A DNA stretch of 64,000 bases from Aeropyrum camini SY1 = JCM 12091 (GTDB lineage: Archaea > Thermoproteota > Thermoprotei_A > Sulfolobales > Acidilobaceae). The notes under the pieces are model-generated. The model was not told where the DNA came from, ran no database searches, and saw nothing but the letters and a program-made list of their open reading frames with translations. The number at the start of each line of letters is the position of its first letter. The stretch's first letter is position 1. Location of the stretch: positions 558,001-622,000 of the forward strand of contig NC_022521.1 of assembly GCF_000591035.1 (NCBI RefSeq). The letters run 5' to 3'. The position numbers were made by a program, and so were the translations under genes. Positions 9,291 through 17,449 of this stretch are shown here, piece by piece.

Positions 9291-10493
9291 GTGCATAGCT
9301 TGGGTAGGCCTGTTGCCATAGTAGGCACCGGACACTCGAAGTTCGGTGTCAGGAACGACGTTAACATTGCGGAGCTCGCATGGGAGGCTATGAGGGAGGC
9401 GGCCTCCGAGGCTGGAATAGAGCTGAAGGATGTTGACCAGGTTGTAGTGGGCAACGCCGGAGGGTGGAGCAGCGAGTACCTGTCTAGCATTGTCCTCCTC
9501 GAGTACGCCGGGATAAGCGGGAAGCCTGTTTACAGGGTGGAGGCCGCCTGCGCCACAGGGAGCGCCGCGATAAAGGCCGCCCACGATGCTATAGCTGCGG
9601 GTGAGGCCGATTTAGTGCTTGTTGTTGGTGTCGAGAAGATGAACGAGAGCCCCACCCCCATAGTGGTCGAGATGATAGGGAGGGCTGGTAACTACTTCTG
9701 GGAGTTCGAGAACTTCGGCCTCACCTTCCCAGGCTACTACGCCCTCTACGCCACCGCGTATATGAGCGAGTTCGGGGCTACAGAGGAGGACCTCTGCAGG
9801 GTGGCAGTCAAGAACCATCACCACGCAAGCATGAACCCCAAGGCACACTTCCCCCGTGCAATAACCCTGGAGCAGTGCCTACAGTCCAGGTACGTGGCCT
9901 GGCCCCTGAAGCTCTACGACAGCAGCCCCATAACAGATGGGGCCGCCGCGGTTGTTATGGCAAGCGAGGACCTCGCCAAGAAGCTTACAGACAGCCCGGT
10001 GTGGATCCACTCCATAGGCATGGCGAGCGACACGAGCAACCTCAGCAAGAGGCCCGACTTTCTGGTTCACAGGGCTAGCAGGCTGGCTGCTGAGAGGGCC
10101 TTCAAGAAGCTCGGGATAGAGCTTGAAGGCTCGTACAAGCACTTCGACTTCGCCAACGTCCACGACGCCTTCACTATAGCAGAGATACTGGCCTACGAGG
10201 CCATGGGCTTCGCCAGGCTGGGTGAGGGCTACAAGCTGGTTAGAGAGGAGCAGACGTACATAGGCGGTCTCATACCCGTTAACCTAGACGGAGGGCTCAA
10301 GGCCAAGGGCCACCCGATAGGTGCTACTGGCGTCAGCATGGCTGTAGAGCACGTGAGACAGCTCCAGGGTAGGGTGGAGAAGGGCAGGCAGGCGGAGATA
10401 AAGCGTGGCAGGAGCCTAGCCCACAACGTTGGGGGGACCGGGCACTACGCCTTCGTAACGGTCTACGGCCTCGACAAGCCTAGGAGGTATTGA
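9291..10493 (+). CDS. Thiolase of the SCP-x / acetyl-CoA acetyltransferase-like archaeal family
   Basis: Condensing or thiolytic enzyme of the SCP-x-like thiolase family. The nucleophilic cysteine is in EAACATGSAAIKAA (about residues 84-97). The conserved His is in VHDAFT, and the C-terminal region reads GGLKAKGHPIGATG and then HNVGGTGHY. The second active-site cysteine of biosynthetic thiolases is not at its usual C-terminal place, as is typical of SCP-x-like members. The start is GTG at 9291. The next gene is a DUF35 OB-fold protein with its start overlapping the stop; archaeal thiolase-DUF35 pairs form complexes, with DUF35 bridging to HMG-CoA synthase or supplying a CoA site. The role is probably in CoA-thioester or mevalonate-related metabolism. 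Confidence 0.9.
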   Translation: MHSLGRPVAIVGTGHSKFGVRNDVNIAELAWEAMREAASEAGIELKDVDQVVVGNAGGWSSEYLSSIVLLEYAGISGKPVYRVEAACATGSAAIKAAHDAIAAGEADLVLVVGVEKMNESPTPIVVEMIGRAGNYFWEFENFGLTFPGYYALYATAYMSEFGATEEDLCRVAVKNHHHASMNPKAHFPRAITLEQCLQSRYVAWPLKLYDSSPITDGAAAVVMASEDLAKKLTDSPVWIHSIGMASDTSNLSKRPDFLVHRASRLAAERAFKKLGIELEGSYKHFDFANVHDAFTIAEILAYEAMGFARLGEGYKLVREEQTYIGGLIPVNLDGGLKAKGHPIGATGVSMAVEHVRQLQGRVEKGRQAEIKRGRSLAHNVGGTGHYAFVTVYGLDKPRRY

Positions 10494-10513
10494 GCAGTAG
10501 GGGGGTGGTTCGC

Positions 10514-11056
10514 GTGAGCCAGAAGAGGCTTATGGACGAGTTTATGGCGCAGGTTGAGGCTTTCGCGGAGGAGATGAAGAGGAGCATGGGGCTCCCCATA
10601 CTCCTAGACCAGAAGACTGGTGTGGCCATGTGGTTCGACCAGAGGGAGCTGAGGCTGAGGTTCGCCATAAGCATCGAGAAGATAAGGAGGTTCTTCGAGG
10701 GGCTTACCGAGGGTAAGATACTGGCCACAAGATGCGTCAAGACGGGTAAGATATACTTCCCCCCGCAGGTGGACTGCCCCGACGCCCCGGACAGCGAGGT
10801 GGAGTGGGTTGAGATACCCCGGGAGGGCGTTCTGCTGACCTTCACCGTTATAAACACGAAGCCCTACACGTTCAGCCATTACCCCGACTACGTTGTGGGG
10901 ATAGGGAAGGTAGCGGAGGACCTAAACATACTCGCCTGGGTCAGGGGCGACCCCGCGAAGCTTAGGAGGGGTATGAAGGTTAGGCTAGAGGTTGTTAAGA
11001 GGGAGCCGGAGGGCTACCTAACCTACGAGTGGGTGCCGGTCGAGGAGCAGGGTTGA
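10514..11056 (+). CDS. DUF35 OB-fold acyl-CoA-associated protein, partner of thiolase
   Basis: The DUF35 domain consists of a small N-terminal zinc-ribbon-like region and an OB-fold, and binds acyl-CoA for partner thiolases. Here the ribbon is reduced: only two cysteines remain (ATRCVKTGKIYFPPQVDC) instead of the usual four, so zinc binding is doubtful. The OB-fold part runs from about VEWVEIPREGVLLTFTVI to the end. An in-frame TTG at 10490 overlaps the thiolase stop, but GTG at 10514 is better spaced from the gggggtgg purine run and is preferred. The N-terminal helical extension is long compared with typical members. Confidence 0.82.
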   Translation: MSQKRLMDEFMAQVEAFAEEMKRSMGLPILLDQKTGVAMWFDQRELRLRFAISIEKIRRFFEGLTEGKILATRCVKTGKIYFPPQVDCPDAPDSEVEWVEIPREGVLLTFTVINTKPYTFSHYPDYVVGIGKVAEDLNILAWVRGDPAKLRRGMKVRLEVVKREPEGYLTYEWVPVEEQG

Positions 11057-11066
11057 GTGTGGAAGT

Positions 11067-11951
11067 CTAAACGGGCTCCATATAGACGCCTTTTTTGCAG
11101 TTCTCACCCACAATCTTATAGACATCCCTGTCGAACTCTAAGGGGCTCTGCTCCCCAGCAGCAACCGCCAGCAGCCACTCCTCGACGGGGGAGAGCCTGG
11201 CTGGAACGATCATGGAGTAGACCCCCCTTTCCACCCCCGCCCTAGCCAGCTCCCCGAGGCTGCTCCAGTAGAGGACTCTATGATCGCCGCCCACCCCAGC
11301 AGACACGAGTATGGCGGGGAGCCTTGCTAGGAGGGCTGGAGCCCCAGCGAGGCTACTATACTCCTCGTCACCGCGGAGCAGCAGTCTAACGCCGACGCTG
11401 GGGTCGAGCTGGACACCCTGGTCGTCGACGTCTAGCAGGGCTGTAGTGTGTAGGTCGGCGCAGAGGTTGAGGTATATCCTCCTAGCCACGCTGAGGGGCG
11501 TCACACCCCTCCAGGGGCCCGGAAGGGTTACGGTGCCCCCGAACCTGTAGAAGCTCAGCATAGTCGCGCCCCGCGCGGCCTGAACACCGCTTACCCCCGG
11601 TATGTACCTGACCCTGACCCCGGCCTCCAGCGCCTCTGCGGCTAGGCTGGAGTGCGTGGTTGCTACCATGGGGTCGCCGGCAGTGACCACGGCTACCACC
11701 CTGTCGATAGCCATTGACACTATCTCACTGGACCTCTCCTCGAGGTCGCTCCTAGACGCCCTAACCACCCTACCATCACCCGCGGCCTCGGCAACGCTCC
11801 TATAGAGCCAGTCGGAGCCAGGCATAGTGTAAGACTCTACGTAGACAACGTCGGCTCTGTGCACAGCCTCCAGAGCCTCGAGAGTCTGCATTCCGGGGGC
11901 GTAGCCCCACCCGACGAGAAGCAGGGTCACGAGCCCTCTCCTCCCATCCAC
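11067..11951 (-). CDS. dphB: Diphthine synthase (diphthamide biosynthesis methyltransferase)
   Basis: SAM-dependent tetrapyrrole-methylase-fold enzyme that methylates the modified histidine of elongation factor 2 on the way to diphthamide. Diagnostic blocks are VTLLLVGWGY at the N-terminus, DVVYVESYT, VVTAGDPMVATTHSSLAAEA and YIPGVSGVQAARGATMLSFYRFG. The C-terminal domain ends with a characteristic Glu-rich SPLEFDRDVY segment. The 294-residue length fits. The start is GTG at 11951, overlapping the upstream radical SAM gene by 25 bp; a slightly later GTG is possible. Confidence 0.93.
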   Translation of the reverse strand: MDGRRGLVTLLLVGWGYAPGMQTLEALEAVHRADVVYVESYTMPGSDWLYRSVAEAAGDGRVVRASRSDLEERSSEIVSMAIDRVVAVVTAGDPMVATTHSSLAAEALEAGVRVRYIPGVSGVQAARGATMLSFYRFGGTVTLPGPWRGVTPLSVARRIYLNLCADLHTTALLDVDDQGVQLDPSVGVRLLLRGDEEYSSLAGAPALLARLPAILVSAGVGGDHRVLYWSSLGELARAGVERGVYSMIVPARLSPVEEWLLAVAAGEQSPLEFDRDVYKIVGENCKKGVYMEPV

Positions 11952-12985
11952 CTCTCCAGGGCTAACGCCCTCTCCGGTCTAACCCTGGTGGGTATGAGGT
12001 GGCTGCCGTCGCAGCTCCCCGCTTTGAACCACGTCCTACCCGTGAACCCCTCCCTGCACGTGGCGTACTCGAGGCCTAGCCTGGCGGCCTCCTCTATAAC
12101 CGGCTTTAGGAGGCTCCTCCTCAGATCCTCGGGCAGATATATGTAGCCGTGCATGTAGACACCCCTCTCCCTGTAAAGCCTGTACAGCTTCTCAGCCTCG
12201 GCTCCCAGAGCCCGGCGCATCCTGGACAGGTTGTCGGGTCTTGCCTTGTAGGTGCTTGTCACTATGAACCTCACTCCAGCCATAGCGAGCTTGGCCACAA
12301 GCTCCCTAAGCTCATACGGGTCGTCGTTCACATAGGGTATAACCGGGTCTACCCTAACGCCGACAGGCACCCCCGCCTTCACGGCGGCGGCCGCGGCTTC
12401 TATCCTCTCACCTTGGCCAGGCGCTCCAGGCTCTACTACCCTCAAGAGGGTGTTACCGTCAAGCCCGGTTATAGAGGGCGTCACTGCTGCGTTAGCCCTG
12501 GAGAGAATGTCGAGGTCCCTCCACGCGTAGAGGGTGCCCTTGGTAGTTATGAGGAGCCTGTAGCCGCGGGGGGTGAGGACCTCGAGGGCCACCCTGGTGA
12601 GGCCCAGCTCCTCCTCCTCAGGGGGGTAGGGGTCGCTAGACGTCCCTATGTTGACCAGGGACCCCGGGGGGATCCTGCCTAGGTCTCTCTCAAGCCTCCT
12701 AACGAGGCTCCTCTTGGGCGTCGAAGGCTTAACCCCGATATACGCTGTAGCGTAGCAATACCTGCAGCCTATGCTGCATCCGGTGTAGGGGTTTAGGCTG
12801 TATTTGAATGGGCAGACGCAGAGGGGGCTGTCCCAGGGGTCGAAAACGCTCAGCACACCAAGCCTCAGGCCACCACGCCCCCTAGACCCCAAGGCGCCAG
12901 TCACTCCCAGAAGAATACTCTTTAGACGCCTGGTGCCAGGTATATTTGTGGAGCGCGGCCTGTGAAGAACGATGGGCAGCCCCAA
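11927..12985 (-). CDS. Radical SAM protein of the SplB-like group
   Basis: A radical SAM enzyme with the cluster motif CxxxCxxC in GCSIGCRYCYA at about residues 75-85, preceded by CVCPFKYSLNPYTG. This is the pattern of SplB-like and Rv2578c-like proteins related to spore photoproduct lyase, whose archaeal function is unknown. The longest start is TTG at 12985, but a TATA-like aatata sits inside that stretch near 12950. The true start may therefore be GTG at 12904, leaving about 325 residues. It is tandem with dphB (25-bp overlap), so the two are one transcription unit. Confidence 0.85.
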   Translation of the reverse strand: MGLPIVLHRPRSTNIPGTRRLKSILLGVTGALGSRGRGGLRLGVLSVFDPWDSPLCVCPFKYSLNPYTGCSIGCRYCYATAYIGVKPSTPKRSLVRRLERDLGRIPPGSLVNIGTSSDPYPPEEEELGLTRVALEVLTPRGYRLLITTKGTLYAWRDLDILSRANAAVTPSITGLDGNTLLRVVEPGAPGQGERIEAAAAAVKAGVPVGVRVDPVIPYVNDDPYELRELVAKLAMAGVRFIVTSTYKARPDNLSRMRRALGAEAEKLYRLYRERGVYMHGYIYLPEDLRRSLLKPVIEEAARLGLEYATCREGFTGRTWFKAGSCDGSHLIPTRVRPERALALERWMGGEGS

Positions 12986-13133
12986 ACCCCCGGCCTGGAG
13001 CCCGGGTGGTGAGGAGGCCTTGTACCCGGAGGCCGCGCAGACCCCCCGGGTGGTTGGCAGTGTTTTAAACCCCCCCGTTCTATACAGTTTAATTCTGGCT
13101 GCCGGGAGGAGGTGTTGAGGCTTAAGAATTTAC

Positions 13134-14018
13134 GTGGGAGGGCTTCTCTTCGGAGCCGCGATAGGCTGGATCCTCGCGGTTACCGCGTTTATAGCCTCAA
13201 GCATTGTAACCCTCCACACCAGCCTAGTCTACCTCGTTGCAGCCTCGTTCGCCGCGGGCATGGTGGCGGGCTATCTGGTGTACATGAGAATCCTGAGATG
13301 GTTCTCGAGTAAGGTTGAGGAGATTGAGCAGGAATTCCTCCTCTCGGCACTACCCCGCAGGCAGGATTTGAGCGGTGGTAAAGCCCTCTACGCAAAGGCC
13401 GGGAGCCTCGCCCTGGCCCCTGAGGCGCCTGCAGAGGCATTCTCGGCCGGGGAGGACCTAGATTTTGCAGGGAGCTTAGAGGATGTAGAGAGGCTTGAGG
13501 AGGCCCTGTTCAAGGTCTGGGCTCTCGTTAAGACTGTAGTCGAAGGCGCTGTGGGTAAGAGGTTCGAGGCCGTGCTCATAGTGGCGGACGACGACGAGTA
13601 CGGGGGCGTCCCGGTGGCTATATACCCGGAGACTAGCGTCGCCTATGTTGACGATGACGTTCCAGGAGATGATGTGAGCGTCGCCATAGAGGGGGCTACG
13701 GTAAGCGTTGTACTACCCCTAAGCATATACAAGGTGCTCGTCGACATGGTTGAGGACGGTGAAACCGCGGCTGTTAGGAACCTCAGGCAGGCCAAGGCCC
13801 TCTACTTAATAGCCAAAAAGATAGCAGCCTCAAGCTCGGGCGACGACAGGATAGCAGCGTACATCGCGTACAAGACCCTGGTAAACCTGTCGAGGAGGGG
13901 TATAGTAAAGTTTGAAGGCTCGACCCTCGAGAGCATACCCTTCGAAAACGATGAGCTAAAGCTCAAAATCAAGGAGCAGGTGAGGCTGGAGAGCGAGAGC
14001 GCCGGGATAAAGATGTAG
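13134..14018 (+). CDS. Hypothetical membrane-anchored protein, 294 residues
   Basis: Not recognised. Two hydrophobic helices (about residues 5-27 and 29-50) with a very short turn form an N-terminal hairpin anchor, and about 240 soluble residues follow. The soluble part contains an acidic stretch (VADDDEYGGVP, YVDDDVPGDD) and a helical C-terminal half rich in Lys and Ala. The start is GTG at 13134. The strong purine run ggaggtg at 13107-13113 is about 20 nt upstream, which is farther than usual, so the start could be misplaced. It is convergent with the GltD-like gene, with a structured intergenic region between them. Confidence 0.7.
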   Translation: MGGLLFGAAIGWILAVTAFIASSIVTLHTSLVYLVAASFAAGMVAGYLVYMRILRWFSSKVEEIEQEFLLSALPRRQDLSGGKALYAKAGSLALAPEAPAEAFSAGEDLDFAGSLEDVERLEEALFKVWALVKTVVEGAVGKRFEAVLIVADDDEYGGVPVAIYPETSVAYVDDDVPGDDVSVAIEGATVSVVLPLSIYKVLVDMVEDGETAAVRNLRQAKALYLIAKKIAASSSGDDRIAAYIAYKTLVNLSRRGIVKFEGSTLESIPFENDELKLKIKEQVRLESESAGIKM

Positions 14019-14059
14019 AACACGCCTGCCTAGAGGCCTGGCCGGGGAAACTGTAAACT

Positions 14060-14172
14060 AGGGCACCCCCGGGCTACCTGGGGGTGAGCAGCCGCGACAC
14101 CTCCTCACACAGTCATGTTGCGGAGGCGTTGCAATCGGCATATAGCCCGTCGTGCATCCCCGGGGGTGCCCT
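14060..14172 (+). ncRNA. Candidate structured RNA with two competing long stems
   Basis: A perfect 14-bp stem joins 14060-14073 (agggcacccccggg) to 14159-14172. The inner segment can also form a local hairpin, cacccc(c) at 14064-14070 with gggggtg at 14080-14086, which competes for the same strand. Between them a further stem pairs gcgacacctcc (14094-14104) with ggaggcgttgc (14122-14132), with one G-U pair and one mismatch. A T-rich run (gatttttgtcttgcttttcc, 14201-14220) follows, as at archaeal terminators. It lies in a gap between convergent genes and has no convincing ORF. I do not recognise a known family (not SRP, RNase P or 5S). Confidence 0.45.
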
Positions 14173-14248
14173 TCTAGATAGATCCCTTCGAGGGTGTTTA
14201 GATTTTTGTCTTGCTTTTCCTCCTATTCGTAGCAGGCTTTTGTTAGGT

Positions 14249-15262
14249 TTAGAGCTGGCCCGAGAGGTATAGGTGGATCTTCTGGGCGGCGTCTAGACCT
14301 GATTTCAGGGCTTTTCCTATTAGGCTGGGCCCGTGTCTAACGTCTCCGCTGGCGAACACACCCTTTCTCGTCGTCATGAAGTTCTCATTCGTCTTTATGG
14401 TGCCGTCGGGGTTCAGCTCTATTCCACAGCAGCCGTTGCTGAAGGGTGGTGTGGGAACCTCGCCTATGGCAAGTAGCGCCCAGTCGAACTCTGCTTCGAA
14501 CTCGCTGCCCTCTATGGGGACTGGCTTTGGCCTGCCGGAGTCGCCTGCCTTGAGCTCCATTCTGACGAACTTGACAACCCTCCTGCCCCCCTCCTCGTAG
14601 AAGGCTATGGGCTGGGTTAGCTCCCAGGCTTCGGCCCCCATCTTTATGAGCCTCTCAAACTCGTTCTTCCTCATGGGTGCGTAGTCTCGGGTCCTCCTGT
14701 AGCTTAGGACGACTTTCTTCACGCCGTCCTTGAACTCGGGGTAGGTTAGGGGTACGTGTACTGCGTCGGCCGCCGTTAGGCCGCCCCCCACTACCAGAAT
14801 GCGGCCGCTTACCTTCGGGACCTTAGACCAGGGGAGGTAGCCGTACCTCGCCATGTGGACCTCGACCAGCCAGTCGGCCGCCGGGAGGACCCACGGGAGG
14901 TCCTCGCCAGGGGCGCCGAGCCTCCGAGGCTTCCAGGTGCCTGTCGCTATTAGGACGGCGTCGCTGGCCTTGATTATGTCCTCCAGGCTTATATCCCTGC
15001 CAACCTTGGTGTTCAGGATTATCCTGACACCCCCCTCAACAAGCTCCCTCACGCTCTTCCTTATATTGTCCTTTGGTATACGGTCGTCTGGTATGCCGAA
15101 CATCATCATGCCTCCTGGCTCGGGCATCATATCGTAGACAACTACCTCGTGGCCCCTGCACCTGAGGAACCCGGCTGCGCCGAGGCCAGCTGGGCCAGCT
15201 CCTATGATGGAGACGGTCTTGCCCGTGTAGGGGGGTATCTCCTTGCATCTCAGGAACTTCAC
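14249..15262 (-). CDS. GltD-like FAD/NAD(P)-dependent oxidoreductase
   Basis: Resembles the small subunit of glutamate synthase and NADH-dependent ferredoxin:NADP oxidoreductase subunits, but lacks their N-terminal FeS domain. The FAD Rossmann motif is VSIIGAGPAGLGAAGFL (about residues 17-33) with the following VYDMMPEPGGMMMFGIP. The NAD(P) motif is ILVVGGGLTAADAV, and the C-terminal FAD-contact block is GVFASGDVRHGPSLIGKA. The start is ATG at 15262. The partner is not encoded next to it, so it may work with a ferredoxin or a separate large subunit. Reaction direction and donor are not determinable. Confidence 0.88.
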   Translation of the reverse strand: MKFLRCKEIPPYTGKTVSIIGAGPAGLGAAGFLRCRGHEVVVYDMMPEPGGMMMFGIPDDRIPKDNIRKSVRELVEGGVRIILNTKVGRDISLEDIIKASDAVLIATGTWKPRRLGAPGEDLPWVLPAADWLVEVHMARYGYLPWSKVPKVSGRILVVGGGLTAADAVHVPLTYPEFKDGVKKVVLSYRRTRDYAPMRKNEFERLIKMGAEAWELTQPIAFYEEGGRRVVKFVRMELKAGDSGRPKPVPIEGSEFEAEFDWALLAIGEVPTPPFSNGCCGIELNPDGTIKTNENFMTTRKGVFASGDVRHGPSLIGKALKSGLDAAQKIHLYLSGQL

Positions 15263-15406
15263 CGGACAGCACCCCAGGTTTTTATAGCGCGGTATATGCT
15301 CTTTCTACACCAACCAATATTTGCGGGGGAGAGTGTATTTAAACCGGGGTGTAGGGCCTCCAGGGTTTGAGGAGGCTCCAGTACCTGTCCGCCATATTTT
15401 AACGCT

Positions 15407-16147
15407 TCATAGGGAGCGGGCTAGCCTGTAGAATCGGATCGCGTGGAGGGGAGAGACTAGGAGGGGGTTTAGGAGCTTCAGCCTAACATCACCAAGCGCA
15501 TCTAGGACCTCGCTCCACCTATCTCCGGCGGCCTCCCTATAGCTGCTTAGGGCCATCTCCACAAACCTCCACTTAAGCGGGGAGGCTAGTGCTATTGTTG
15601 TTGCCGCCAGGACTAGGAGGTCCCAGGCTGCCTTGTAGGGGGTGTAGTCGTCGGCCTGCTCGAAGTCCACGAGCCACACCCTCCCCCCTCTGTATATGAA
15701 GTTGCCCGGGTTGGGATCCCCCAGCACAGCCCCCACTGCGAAGTGCAGCCTCGCGAGGCCGAAGCCCAGCTCCCTCCAGGCGTTCTCGTCAACACTGTCC
15801 GAAGCAGGCTCGCCATCTATGAACTCTCGCACAAGCAGCGGCCTCTCTTCCATGCAGTAGGTTATTATCCTTGGAACCGGGTAGGCCCCCCTGAGGCGGC
15901 GGTACCATGCCAGCTCGTTCCTAAGCCTCCCCTCAGGGCTATAGATGTACCTGTAGACGGGGATGTAGGGTAGTGTGACGAGCCATTTTAGACTCTTCTT
16001 CGAATAGTCTTTGACAACGAGTTTTCCGCCGTTGCAGGTGCATATGAGGCTTGAGGTGGTTAGCCCGGAGCCTTTGCAGCTGCACTCGGCCACAATTCTT
16101 TTCGCTAGCCCGCAGTCCTCCTCCGGCTCGATAGGTCCTCCAGCCAA
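15407..16147 (-). CDS. Protein-kinase-fold protein (Bud32/RIO/WaaP-like) with N-terminal Cys pairs
   Basis: A compact kinase-fold protein of 246 residues. The catalytic loop is GDPNPGNF (Asp and Asn present) and the metal-binding motif is VDFEQAD in place of DFG. The invariant Lys is probably in KLVVKDY. These features match Bud32/RIO and lipopolysaccharide-kinase-like families rather than classical Ser/Thr kinases. Unusually, the part that should form the Gly-rich loop holds cysteine pairs (CSCKG and CTCNG), which could bind metal or form a disulfide. It starts with TTG at 16147, overlapping the DUF504 gene by 43 bp. The substrate is unknown. Confidence 0.7.
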   Translation of the reverse strand: MAGGPIEPEEDCGLAKRIVAECSCKGSGLTTSSLICTCNGGKLVVKDYSKKSLKWLVTLPYIPVYRYIYSPEGRLRNELAWYRRLRGAYPVPRIITYCMEERPLLVREFIDGEPASDSVDENAWRELGFGLARLHFAVGAVLGDPNPGNFIYRGGRVWLVDFEQADDYTPYKAAWDLLVLAATTIALASPLKWRFVEMALSSYREAAGDRWSEVLDALGDVRLKLLNPLLVSPLHAIRFYRLARSL

Positions 16148-16407
16148 CCCAACCCCCTGCGCCAGACAGTCTCCCCCCGAGGTCCTCTAATCTCAACTAT
16201 CCTGTGGAGGGGTATTGAGTCCCCGTTTACAAGATGTACAGCCCACTTGTCGACTCTGACGACGCTCTCCAGCCTGGCCTCCCTGAGAACCTCGCCAACA
16301 CCTTCAACCCTGTGCCTATACACTATCCTGTAATCGCCTCTATCCTCCAGGGGGTAATTCATTATGCGCCTGACAGCCTCGAATATATCGCTCCTACGCC
16401 TCCCCAC
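16105..16407 (-). CDS. DUF504 family protein
   Basis: A small archaeal protein of the DUF504 family. It begins with the family pattern SDIFEAVRRIMNYP and continues through a conserved basic and hydrophobic core (VYRHRVEGVGEV, IPLHRIVEIR). A longer open frame to 16536 exists, but the extra N-terminus is Pro/Arg-rich and overlaps the upstream gene. GTG at 16407 gives a 100-residue protein of family length that overlaps the upstream stop by only 14 bp. Function in archaea is not established; some relatives are linked to RNA metabolism. Confidence 0.75.
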   Translation of the reverse strand: MGRRRSDIFEAVRRIMNYPLEDRGDYRIVYRHRVEGVGEVLREARLESVVRVDKWAVHLVNGDSIPLHRIVEIRGPRGETVWRRGLGWLEDLSSRRRTAG

Positions 16408-17407
16408 CGCCTCGCCTCCCCCCGCACAGTATGGGGGCGAGGTCCTCCCTGGAAGGCGTCTTCCCAAGGTAGCCCGAGTAGAAAGCCTCGCCTCCCCCCT
16501 CACCGCCATACCAGTAGGGGGAGGCCTCCTCGACAATCCTAACGAGCCCCCGCCCTCCTCCCGCTAGGGAGAATACGGGCTGGCCGCCGCAGCGGTTGAC
16601 ACCGTATATGAACACCGGCTCCCTCAGCCTCCCCCAGAGGATCCTGGCCACCCTCTTGTGTATGAACCCGGTGTAGTCCACCCTCCCCAGCCTCCAACCA
16701 CACATGCTTCCAGCCTCTCCCTCGAGCCTGGAGGCCAGCTCCTCAGCCTCAAGATCCTCCTGCGCCCTAAGACTAGCCAGCATAGCGTCCTCGAACGCAG
16801 ACTTAGCCGGCTCTGCCGTATCGTAGCTGAAGAGCCTCGGGTACCATGAGGCGGCCTCCACCTTGCATGCCTCCTCAACTCCCTCCAGGTTTGATGCAAC
16901 CGTCTCAGGTATCCAGTAGTCTGTCGAGGAGTCTAGCCCGGCCTCCCCCATGAACCTCCTGTAGAGCGCGTTTTCCCTGGAGGCGTTCCATGCGACGGCG
17001 ACTATGCTGGCGGCAGCCATCAGCGGGTGGTAGTCTCCGGCGCCTAGGGATAGCTTGGCGTCTATCGAGACGGCCTCTGGCACGCCCGGGTCTAGCACTA
17101 TGGCGCTCCTAAGCCGTGGCCCCCTCCTGTATAGTATGGCGTAGGAGCTGGAGGCGTCAACACCCTCTTCGGGCGCGACGCCTAGGTATATGGCGAGGTC
17201 GAACTTCTCGCTGGGAGCCTTTATAACAGGCCTCCACGAGTGAACGGGCTTCAAAACAGCCTCATCACGTGCAGCCGGCCTGAGCAGCCTCATAACGTGG
17301 TAGGCCGAGATTATACCGTCCGGGTTCATAATATATGCTATCAGAACCCTGCCGCCTGAGTCTATAGCTTTGAGGAGGCCTGTGAAGTCCCTAGTGTAGA
17401 CAGTCAT
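16394..17407 (-). CDS. Hypothetical protein, possibly a degenerate DHH/RecJ-like phosphoesterase
   Basis: Not firmly recognised. The N-terminal block VLIAYIMNPDGIISAYHVMRLL resembles the first motif of DHH-superfamily proteins (D-G-x-x-S-A), but the metal-binding Asp pattern is incomplete. A segment like SLGAGDYHPLMAAASIV could match a later motif. Crenarchaeal Cdc45/RecJ-like replisome proteins of similar size are known to have lost catalytic residues, so this is one candidate role. The ATG at 17407 is preferred to a TTG at 17422. It follows the polyamine ABC operon by 43 bp on the same strand and overlaps DUF504 downstream. Confidence 0.5.
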   Translation of the reverse strand: MTVYTRDFTGLLKAIDSGGRVLIAYIMNPDGIISAYHVMRLLRPAARDEAVLKPVHSWRPVIKAPSEKFDLAIYLGVAPEEGVDASSSYAILYRRGPRLRSAIVLDPGVPEAVSIDAKLSLGAGDYHPLMAAASIVAVAWNASRENALYRRFMGEAGLDSSTDYWIPETVASNLEGVEEACKVEAASWYPRLFSYDTAEPAKSAFEDAMLASLRAQEDLEAEELASRLEGEAGSMCGWRLGRVDYTGFIHKRVARILWGRLREPVFIYGVNRCGGQPVFSLAGGGRGLVRIVEEASPYWYGGEGGGEAFYSGYLGKTPSREDLAPILCGGRRGGGEA

Positions 17408-17449
17408 TACACAGCAGCCCAAACCATATGTGGAGGCCCCGGGGGAGTA

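Noticed and set aside
12986-13133. Inverted GC-rich segments between the radical SAM gene and the hypothetical gene
   Set aside because: Only short imperfect pairs; probably the two divergent promoters (tttaaac and tttaatt boxes).
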